From assembly GCA_937895985.1 (NCBI GenBank), contig CALBKL010000177.1, positions 1 to 6,079 on the forward strand: a stretch of DNA of 6,079 bases. The letters run 5' to 3'. Positions 1-5,618 of the stretch are shown piece by piece. The translations under genes were made by a program, and so were the position numbers. How positions within the stretch are numbered: the stretch's first letter is position 1; the number at the start of each line of letters is the position of its first letter. This stretch comes from an uncultured Solobacterium sp. Lineage in GTDB: Bacteria; Bacillota_I; Bacilli_A; Erysipelotrichales; Erysipelotrichaceae. The notes below the pieces were generated by a model that saw only the letters and a list, made by a program, of their open reading frames with translations, was not told the origin of the DNA and did not search any database.

Positions 1-3000
1 ATACAAAGCAGTCGTCTAAGAATTTAAATGATACAAGAAATATTGAAAGTGATACTTACTTAGATAACTTCTCTACTCCAGCCGCAAAGACGCAACCTAT
101 TATTAAATCTGAAGAAACAATCGTTACAAATGATGGTAGAACAATTAAGCGTATTTATCTGAATAAGATTGATACAACAGTTAAATTGGAACTTCCTTAT
201 GTAATGAGTTTTTCAGATGGTATTACGCCAAAGGATTTTGAATTAAAACCAGTTGTACGTGTCTATGATAGCTCAAAGACTAATTTAGCAACACTAACAG
301 AACAGACATATACAATTAAGTATAATAATCCATGGTTAATTAAGCAGGTTGCAGGTGAAGAAACAGATAATCAGCTTGTTTATGGTGGTATTAATAAGCA
401 AGGGGATCCAAATTCTTTATCAGATGATAGAACATCTGATGTCATCTTTAATTTTAGATTGAATAAATACGAGCGTTCATATCGTTCTGTTGTCATCACA
501 GACACACTTCCAACATATATTAACTATGCTGGCCAAACGGTGACAGCACACTTTGATCCTGCAAAGAATCCAAACTGGACACTAGGTGCAGATGGTAAGA
601 CAGTAACATTGAGATATGATGTTCCGAATGGTACACCGCATTTATTTGACAATTATCGTGATAACCTACCAGGATATTCAGAGTTAAGACTCTCTTTCCC
701 GGGGGCGAAATATTTAAACGGTTCAGATCGAGTAGTATTTGAGAATACCGCAACATTACAGGGTTTACCATACAATCCAAGTGCTGCAGAAGACACAATT
801 GGCAAAGTTACTGGAAACGAACATAACTTTGCGTCAGATAAAAAGAAGTTCCGTTTGGCAGGTGATGACTTTAGTGGTGATGGTATGCTTTCAAAGCGTG
901 GACTTAAAACACTCAAGTTTGATAAGAATAGTTTAGCGGTACAAGAAGTTGACTATGGGGTTACATTAATCAATAAACTTGATAAACCTTTGACAGATAT
1001 CGAATTTATTGAAGATGTAGCAAATACAGATAACCGACTATTCTTAACAAAATTCTACGGTAATCTAATTGCGTTCGGTTCTAAGATTGGTTTCCAAATG
1101 AGCCAGGTTGAAATTAGAGGTTATAAGGATGATGGGACATATGATATTCTTCCTGTGACACCTGATGGTCAAAATTGGTTGTTTAAGAGTGAAATGAATC
1201 AAACTGGTAAGACGCAATTACGGTCTTATCTTGATCAGATTAATGATGGTTCTTTAGATCCTGCTAATGCGGCACCGATAGTACCTCAGTATAAGAAGGT
1301 AGGTTTATATCTAAAGGATGTAACACTTCAGCCAACAAACAGTATCATATTCAACTTGAAGATGATGTTCATGGATCCATTCCATGAGGAATATAGTGCG
1401 ACAAAACCGTTAACGAATGTCATTAAAGTAACTTCAAATAAGGTGAACGACGATGGTTCTAAGACACCACTTAACTTAAGTGGTGAGTGGAATACTTTCT
1501 TTACACCACTTAATGAAAAAGTACACCTTTGGAAACAAACCTTCTACCAAAAAGTAGGTATGCCGGGTGAGCGTTTTACAGCACGTTTGAATTTCAGTTT
1601 AACCGAATTATCTAGCGCGCGTTACTTTAAGAATCCAACATACATTGACTTACTACCTTTAGGTGTTTCTTTCGACTCACAAACATCTGTAACACGTGTG
1701 GTCAATCATATTGAAGGTTGGTCATTTGAATTCATTAAGAATTACAATGATACAGGTCGTGATGCGGTAAAGATTAAGATGCCATCAGGCTATGCATATC
1801 AATTTGAAAATATGGCCTTTGATATTAAGGATTTAGTTATCAACGATGATATCATTCCAAGTAAGGCTGAAAATGATGAGTTAAATAACAATAATGAAGT
1901 ATATTTCTACGCCGAGAACTGGACAAATGGTGTTCCACCAGAACTAACAGCGCAATATGATCCAAAAATCTTTGTAAATGATGACTTGGATATCAATATG
2001 AACGGTGTTACAAATGAGAAGATCTTGAAGGCAACTGCTAAGATTTTGGGTAATAACGTTGAGAGTATTCAATCGGATAAACATATCCGTAGTTTAGAAC
2101 CAAATATAGAAGGTGGAGCTGCTGTTTACGGTAGAGCATTCACAAATAAGACAATTACAACAGACTTTGCGGATGTTACAAATACAAGTGGTCTTTTCCA
2201 ATATCGTATTAGTGTGCGTAACTACTACAACACACCAATGAATAAGATTGTGATGTATGACGTATTCCCGTTTGTAGGAGATGGTAGAAATTCTGCGTTC
2301 AGTAATACCTTACAAGGTCCAATTGAACTAAAGATTGGTTCAACTGATGTAAGTAGTCAGTATGATATTTACTATCGTACAGATAAGTATCCAAACCCAA
2401 CAGATGTAAATGAGCTATCAAGCCCACTTTGGACTACAGCACCTGCTGATTATTCACAGGTTACAGCCATTAAAGTTGTTGGTAAGAATGGTACGATTCT
2501 TGAACCATACCGTGTTTTATCAGCTTATCTGACAATGAAGACTCCAAAATATGATGCAACTCTAACGGAAGCAATTGCATACAATACTGCAAATGTTATC
2601 TATAACAATGAGGCAATCATGCGTCAGGTACCTGCAGTAGCAAACCAACTAATTGATGTGATGGATGTATCTGTAGAAAAGAAATGGTTAGATGCGGATG
2701 GTAATCCAATTGCTACACCAGAAGTAAATTCCATTACAGTGAAGCTACTTGCGGATGGAGTAGATACGGGTAAGACATTGGACATTACTGCTGCAGATAA
2801 CTGGAAGGCAAAATTCACTCATCTACGTCAATACAATATTGAAACTGCAACTGATGGTACGACTACAAAGACACCAATTGTATATTCTATAGAAGAAGTT
2901 GGTGCAAATGATGATGGTCAAGTAACTTACAATGGTAAGAAGTATCAAGTAACTTCTACTTCTGGAAAGGTGAATAAAGATTCTCCAACAGATGCAGTTG

Positions 3001-4997
3001 CACTAGAGATTACAAATAAACTCCTACAGGAAAAGGTATCTATTTCTGGTAAGAAGTTCTGGGTTGATGATGAGGATAATGATGGTAAGCGTCCAACATC
3101 AATTACAGTACGATTACTCGCGGATGGTGTAGAAGTACAGAATAAGACTGTTACTGCAGATACTGATTGGGAATTTACATTTGAAGATTTACCTAAGTTC
3201 AATGGAACAACTGAGATTGTTTATACAATCAGTGAAGATGCAGTAGCAGATTACTCTACAAGTATTAGTAATTATGATATTGCGAATACACATGCACCTG
3301 AACAGATTGTTATTCCTGTTAAGAAGGTTTGGGTAGATGATAATGATGCACAATCTTTACGTCCTACTAGCGTACATGTAACGCTATTTGCGGATGGCGA
3401 AAAAGTTGATGAAGTTGATTTGGATAGTACAAATAGCTGGCAATACATCTTTACGGGATTATCGAGATATCGTAGTGGTCATGAAATTCAATACACAGTG
3501 CAGGAAGATGCAGTTGCAAACTACACTACATCCTATTCTGGTGATATGACTACAACTTTTACTATTACAAATACGATTGATGGTAAGGTTTCGATTCCTG
3601 TCACAAAGAAGTGGATTGGTAAGGAAGCAGAAAGTGCAACAATCCGTCTTTTAGCAGATGGTCAAGAAGCTGCGAATGTTACATTAAACGCTGAGAATAA
3701 CTGGCAACATACATTTACAAATATGCCGAAGTATAAGGATGGAAAGCTCATCACTTATACAGTTGCAGAAGATACGATTGCTGGATATACAACAGCAATT
3801 ACAGGTGATGCGACAAATTATGTTGTCACAAATACGAATACGAAGAAGATTGATATTCCTGTCACAAAGACTTGGGTAGGACCAGAAGGAACTTCTGCGG
3901 AAATTATTCTATCTAAGGACGGTACAGAGATTGATCGTGTAACTCTGAATGCGGCAAATAACTGGACACATACATTTACTGGCTTAGCTTTATATGACAG
4001 CACAGATGGCCATGAATATGCGTATACAGTTACGGAAACAGATATTGCAGGATATGACAAGAATATTACTGGTAGTCAAACAGAAGGATTCAAAGTTACA
4101 AATACTTACAAGCCAACACCAGTCACTGTAAATCCTGATCTTAAGAAGACAGTAGAAGGTAATCCAGCAAATCCGGCGAAGTTTACATTTAACTTTAAGG
4201 CATTAGATGCGAATAATCCTATGCCAGAAGGAAGTCTAAATGGTATTAAGGAAGCTACTATTACAGGTGCGGGTACAACTTCTATCGGTGAGATTGAATT
4301 CAAACTTCCAGGAACTTATGTATATGAACTGGCAGAAGTACAAGGTTCTACAAGAGGCTATACATACGATCAGACAGTATATACATTCACTTATAAAGTG
4401 AAGGATGTAAATGGTGATTTACAATCAGAACTTGTGATTACAAAGGGTACTGAAGAAGTTACTACAGCTGAATTTACAAACGTATATAAACCAAATCCTG
4501 TTCAGGTTGATCCACCTGTGAAGAAGGTGGTTGTGGGAAGTCCTACAAATCCATCCACATTCACATTCCGTTTGAAGACATTGGATCCAAATAATCCAAT
4601 GCCACAGGGTTCTACAGCTGGTGTGAAGACTGTTACAATCACAGGTACTGGTGAAACTGAATTCGGTGAATATGAATTTACTGAAGTAGGAACATATGTT
4701 TATGAAATCAGTGAAGAGGTTGGTAGTGACCCAAATTATGCATACGATGCGTCCACTTATACCATTACTTACACAGTAACAGATGATAATGGACAACTCG
4801 TTGTAGCAACTAAGGTAGTGAAGGATGATGGTACACAGATGCCAGTTGCGACTTTCACAAATACTTATACAGAACCAAAGAAACCAACACCGCCAACATC
4901 TGATACAAATGGAATCACTTCATTTGCGACGATGTTATTGATCTCAATCTTAGGTTTTGCGGCTGCAGTCATTAAGAAGAATCAAATGTCCAGATAA
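1..4997 (+). CDS. Large wall-anchored surface protein with CnaB and Spy0128-type isopeptide domains (5' end missing)
   Basis: This is probably a sortase-attached adhesin or fibre-like protein exposed outside the cell. The frame is open from the first full codon (base 3) to TAA at 4995-4997, giving at least 1664 residues; numbering here starts at base 3. Order: polar linker (1-60), divergent beta-sandwich modules (about 145-882), five CnaB domains (887-1370), two Spy0128/FctA-like domains (1372-1624), Pro/Lys spacer, TPPTS sorting core (1629-1633), hydrophobic segment (1638-1657) and tail KKNQMSR. A TTG at 186 could be read as a start, but it has no Shine-Dalgarno sequence and the same frame is coding upstream, so I reject it. 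I found no cysteine, as is common in such proteins, where Lys-Asn isopeptide bonds replace disulfides. The signal peptide must lie upstream. I see no convincing pilin Lys motif, so I call it an adhesin or stalk protein rather than a polymerising pilin. The ligand is unknown. Class assignment is strong; specific function is not. Confidence 0.93.
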   Translation, partial: TKQSSKNLNDTRNIESDTYLDNFSTPAAKTQPIIKSEETIVTNDGRTIKRIYLNKIDTTVKLELPYVMSFSDGITPKDFELKPVVRVYDSSKTNLATLTEQTYTIKYNNPWLIKQVAGEETDNQLVYGGINKQGDPNSLSDDRTSDVIFNFRLNKYERSYRSVVITDTLPTYINYAGQTVTAHFDPAKNPNWTLGADGKTVTLRYDVPNGTPHLFDNYRDNLPGYSELRLSFPGAKYLNGSDRVVFENTATLQGLPYNPSAAEDTIGKVTGNEHNFASDKKKFRLAGDDFSGDGMLSKRGLKTLKFDKNSLAVQEVDYGVTLINKLDKPLTDIEFIEDVANTDNRLFLTKFYGNLIAFGSKIGFQMSQVEIRGYKDDGTYDILPVTPDGQNWLFKSEMNQTGKTQLRSYLDQINDGSLDPANAAPIVPQYKKVGLYLKDVTLQPTNSIIFNLKMMFMDPFHEEYSATKPLTNVIKVTSNKVNDDGSKTPLNLSGEWNTFFTPLNEKVHLWKQTFYQKVGMPGERFTARLNFSLTELSSARYFKNPTYIDLLPLGVSFDSQTSVTRVVNHIEGWSFEFIKNYNDTGRDAVKIKMPSGYAYQFENMAFDIKDLVINDDIIPSKAENDELNNNNEVYFYAENWTNGVPPELTAQYDPKIFVNDDLDINMNGVTNEKILKATAKILGNNVESIQSDKHIRSLEPNIEGGAAVYGRAFTNKTITTDFADVTNTSGLFQYRISVRNYYNTPMNKIVMYDVFPFVGDGRNSAFSNTLQGPIELKIGSTDVSSQYDIYYRTDKYPNPTDVNELSSPLWTTAPADYSQVTAIKVVGKNGTILEPYRVLSAYLTMKTPKYDATLTEAIAYNTANVIYNNEAIMRQVPAVANQLIDVMDVSVEKKWLDADGNPIATPEVNSITVKLLADGVDTGKTLDITAADNWKAKFTHLRQYNIETATDGTTTKTPIVYSIEEVGANDDGQVTYNGKKYQVTSTSGKVNKDSPTDAVALEITNKLLQEKVSISGKKFWVDDEDNDGKRPTSITVRLLADGVEVQNKTVTADTDWEFTFEDLPKFNGTTEIVYTISEDAVADYSTSISNYDIANTHAPEQIVIPVKKVWVDDNDAQSLRPTSVHVTLFADGEKVDEVDLDSTNSWQYIFTGLSRYRSGHEIQYTVQEDAVANYTTSYSGDMTTTFTITNTIDGKVSIPVTKKWIGKEAESATIRLLADGQEAANVTLNAENNWQHTFTNMPKYKDGKLITYTVAEDTIAGYTTAITGDATNYVVTNTNTKKIDIPVTKTWVGPEGTSAEIILSKDGTEIDRVTLNAANNWTHTFTGLALYDSTDGHEYAYTVTETDIAGYDKNITGSQTEGFKVTNTYKPTPVTVNPDLKKTVEGNPANPAKFTFNFKALDANNPMPEGSLNGIKEATITGAGTTSIGEIEFKLPGTYVYELAEVQGSTRGYTYDQTVYTFTYKVKDVNGDLQSELVITKGTEEVTTAEFTNVYKPNPVQVDPPVKKVVVGSPTNPSTFTFRLKTLDPNNPMPQGSTAGVKTVTITGTGETEFGEYEFTEVGTYVYEISEEVGSDPNYAYDASTYTITYTVTDDNGQLVVATKVVKDDGTQMPVATFTNTYTEPKKPTPPTSDTNGITSFATMLLISILGFAAAVIKKNQMSR
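435..2648 (+). other. N-terminal region of about four divergent beta-sandwich modules (DUF11 / fimbrial isopeptide-like)
   Basis: Residues about 145-882 of the surface protein appear to be a tandem of beta-rich modules. Several open with an alternating hydrophobic strand leading to an I-x-D-x-x-P type turn: ITDTLP near 165-170, IDLLPLG near 547, MYDVFP near 746-751. At least two close with an N-x-A strand: FENTATL near 246-252 and YNTANVIYNN near 861-870. I place modules at roughly 145-256, 315-495, 518-640 and 727-882; the boundaries are approximate. This pattern is known from DUF11-like and fimbrial D2-type isopeptide domains of Gram-positive adhesins, but similarity between the modules is too weak to name a family by eye. 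By position, farthest from the wall, this should be the ligand-contacting part. No collagen-binding, fibronectin-binding, von Willebrand A or lectin signature was recognised. Confidence 0.5.
2661..4112 (+). repeat. Array of five CnaB-type isopeptide stalk domains
   Basis: Five tandem CnaB-like domains lie at 2661-3023, 3033-3293, 3300-3578, 3585-3836 and 3846-4112 (residues 887-1007, 1011-1097, 1100-1192, 1195-1278, 1282-1370). Each has the K-x-W first strand, an LLADG-like turn (SKDG in the fifth), a Y-[ST]-[VI]-x-E strand and a final T/A-N strand. The predicted bond-forming triads are K893/E965/N1005, K1018/E1078/N1095, K1108/E1168/N1190, K1202/E1256/N1277 and K1289/E1345/N1367, so all five look competent. 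Domains 2 and 3 carry the long W-V-D-D...RPTS loop, domains 4 and 5 a short W-[IV]-G form, and domain 1 is longest with an insert between strands. In this family an intramolecular Lys-Asn bond, helped by the Glu, makes rods resistant to force and proteases. The likely role is a stiff stalk holding the N-terminal region away from the wall. Confidence 0.9.
3594..3979 (+). repeat. 261-bp-period DNA similarity between CnaB domains 4 and 5
   Basis: The 16-mer ATTCCTGTCACAAAGA occurs at 3594-3609 and again at 3855-3870, exactly 261 bp (87 codons) apart. A second block, AATAACTGG followed by CATACATTTAC, occurs at 3696 and 3957 with the same offset. Sequence between the blocks has diverged. This indicates that domains 4 and 5 arose by duplication or were partly homogenised by conversion more recently than the others; offsets between the K-x-W tryptophans elsewhere in the array are 375, 270 and 282 bp. 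Confidence 0.7.
4116..4874 (+). repeat. Two tandem Spy0128/FctA-type pilin isopeptide domains
   Basis: Two copies, at 4116-4490 (residues 1372-1496) and 4491-4874 (1497-1624), share the pattern V-x-P-x-x-K-K-x-V-x-G, F-T-F-x-x-K-x-L-D, N-N-P-M-P-[EQ]-G-S, then G-T-Y-V-Y-E and a closing F-T-N-x-Y. This matches the streptococcal pilin isopeptide linkage domain of the major pilin Spy0128. Likely triads are K1381 or K1382 with E1445 and N1493, and K1507 or K1508 with E1571 and N1620. The copies are clearly related to each other, so duplication is likely. They lie next to the wall anchor and probably form the base of the stalk. The family assignment is good; which of the paired lysines reacts is uncertain. 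Confidence 0.82.
4875..4994 (+). other. C-terminal cell-wall sorting signal with non-canonical TPPTS core
   Basis: A Pro/Lys spacer (PKKP) leads to TPPTS-D (residues 1629-1634; TPPTS codons 4887-4901). A hydrophobic stretch of about 20 residues follows, from ITSF to AAVI (4914-4973), then the basic tail KKNQMSR before the stop. This three-part layout is the classic sortase sorting signal. Aligned with LPxTG-D, the core keeps P at position 2 and T at position 4 plus the usual acidic residue after it, but has T for L at position 1 and S for G at position 5. Sortase would be expected to cut after the Thr and link it to peptidoglycan. No sortase gene lies in the window. Confidence 0.8.
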
Positions 4998-5015
4998 AGT
5001 AGTTGATATAACATA

Positions 5016-5046
5016 AAAGCGATTAGCAATGGATGCTAATCGCTTT
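5016..5046. terminator. Bidirectional intrinsic terminator between convergent genes
   Basis: A perfect 13-bp stem (5016-5028 pairing with 5034-5046, arm AAAGCGATTAGCA) encloses the 5-base loop ATGGA. On the minus strand the stem runs into TTTTAT, a modest U-tract, and the hairpin starts one base after the vanZ-like stop codon. On the plus strand the run is TTTATTA, a weaker tail, 18 bases after the surface-protein stop. Position between two convergent stops supports a shared terminator, probably stronger for the minus-strand gene. Confidence 0.85.
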
Positions 5047-5047
5047 A

Positions 5048-5554
5048 TTACTCAGAATTTGTTTTATGTAGATATCTTTGATAGAGATATACACCAACAC
5101 AAGTGCCAACGGTATTAGTAATTACATCACTGACGTCGCTAACGCGATCAAATGAGAGTAATGGTTGTAAGACTTCAATACCGATACTTGAGAAAAGTCC
5201 AATGAGAATAACCTGCCATGGTTTGAGAGTTGTATTTTGTCGAATTAAAAAGCCAAATGGTATAAACAATGATATATTTAATAATGACTCAGTTAGATAA
5301 TCTCCGCGCTGTAACTGCCAGTCGATAAACGGATAGAAGTTTGTCTTTGATGAAAATCCACTGAATATATTAGGGATGTGTATGATAATAGGCATTAGCG
5401 TTAACATCATCATGACACATATATAAAAATAAAGAGCAGTATACCAAAATAATTTCTTCTTTGGTAGTTGTTTCCATCTTTGGAAAAAGGCAAAATAATA
5501 TAGACATCCCAAAACGATGAAATCCGGTAACATGGGTAGAATTTGAATTTGCAT
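5048..5554 (-). CDS. VanZ-family integral membrane protein
   Basis: This is a complete gene of 168 residues, a usual size for a small VanZ-like protein. Visible family marks are N-F-Y-P-F (72-76), L-N-I-x-L-F-I-P-F-G (92-101), the S-I-G-I-E-V-L-Q helix (123-130) and R137-x-x-D-x-x-D143 followed by N147-T-x-G-x-x-x-G154. Probable membrane helices are about 9-25, 36-60, 90-105, 112-131 and 144-160. VanZ of Tn1546 raises teicoplanin resistance by an unsettled mechanism; most chromosomal homologues have no proven role, and no van cluster is visible here, so resistance should not be assumed. The ATG at 5554 is the first possible start: an in-frame TAA lies just upstream and no Shine-Dalgarno sequence precedes it. 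A second Met at residue 8 also lacks one. The gene converges on the surface-protein gene and diverges from the glycosyltransferase, so it is probably monocistronic. Confidence 0.88.
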   Translation of the reverse strand: MQIQILPMLPDFIVLGCLYYFAFFQRWKQLPKKKLFWYTALYFYICVMMMLTLMPIIIHIPNIFSGFSSKTNFYPFIDWQLQRGDYLTESLLNISLFIPFGFLIRQNTTLKPWQVILIGLFSSIGIEVLQPLLSFDRVSDVSDVITNTVGTCVGVYLYQRYLHKTNSE

Positions 5555-5560
5555 AGAAGA

Positions 5561-5591
5561 ATTTTAACACACATGATAGAAAGTATGTAAA
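5561..5591 (-). promoter_or_regulatory. Candidate promoter of the vanZ-like gene
   Basis: On the minus strand, TTTACA (5586-5591, 5 of 6 to consensus -35) is followed after 19 bases by TAAAAT (5561-5566, 5 of 6 to -10). A TGT just before the -10 gives an extended -10. The 19-base spacing is long, but an extended -10 tolerates a weak -35. Only six bases separate the -10 from the ATG, so transcription would start at or next to the start codon. Matches this good occur by chance in AT-rich DNA, so this is tentative. Confidence 0.4.
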
Positions 5592-5593
5592 AA
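5564..5593 (+). promoter_or_regulatory. Candidate promoter of the glycosyltransferase gene
   Basis: On the plus strand, TTAACA (5564-5569, 5 of 6 to -35) is followed after 18 bases by TAAAAA (5588-5593, 4 of 6 to -10). A start near base 5600 would give a leader of about 19 bases that contains the ribosome binding site. It overlaps the opposite-strand candidate almost completely. The -10 is poor; the real promoter could also lie inside the vanZ-like gene. Confidence 0.3.
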
Positions 5594-5609
5594 TAAATGA
5601 TGTGTGGAC

Positions 5610-5615
5610 GGAGGT
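5610..5615 (+). promoter_or_regulatory. Ribosome binding site of the glycosyltransferase gene
   Basis: GGAGGT is a full match to the anti-Shine-Dalgarno core. It lies only three bases before the ATG at 5619 (four counted from GGAGG), shorter than the usual 5-9. It fixes the start of the glycosyltransferase, since no other in-frame start lies near it. Confidence 0.75.
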
Positions 5616-5618
5616 CAA

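Noticed and set aside
186..188. TTG as the start of the surface-protein gene.
   Set aside because: No Shine-Dalgarno sequence precedes it, the frame is open to the window edge, and a start here would leave a wall-anchored protein with no signal peptide.
520..936. Several 65-92-codon frames on both strands inside the surface-protein gene.
   Set aside because: They overlap the long coding frame, have no ribosome binding sites that I can see and no recognisable domains. Low stop-codon density explains them.
2376..2403. KYPNP as a pilin polymerisation (YPK-type) motif.
   Set aside because: The residue order differs from the VYPK-type motif and the sequence lies inside a beta-sandwich module, not at a typical domain start. 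It is not good enough to call the protein a pilin backbone.
2661..4112. Naming the large gene cna (collagen adhesin).
   Set aside because: Only the B-type stalk repeats are shared. No collagen-binding A domain is recognisable, and B repeats occur in many unrelated surface proteins.
4425..4796. A 123-codon minus-strand frame.
   Set aside because: It is antisense to the second Spy0128-type domain, rich in Cys and Trp in an unpatterned way, and has no family motif. It is a shadow of the real gene.
5048..5554. Calling the minus-strand gene a glycopeptide-resistance determinant (vanZ).
   Set aside because: Family membership is clear, but no vanH, vanA, vanX or regulator gene is nearby, and most family members have no shown role in resistance.
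5370..5618. An 82-codon minus-strand frame overlapping the vanZ-like gene and spacer.
   Set aside because: It lies in another frame of the gene with the clear VanZ motifs, and no protein family is visible in it.
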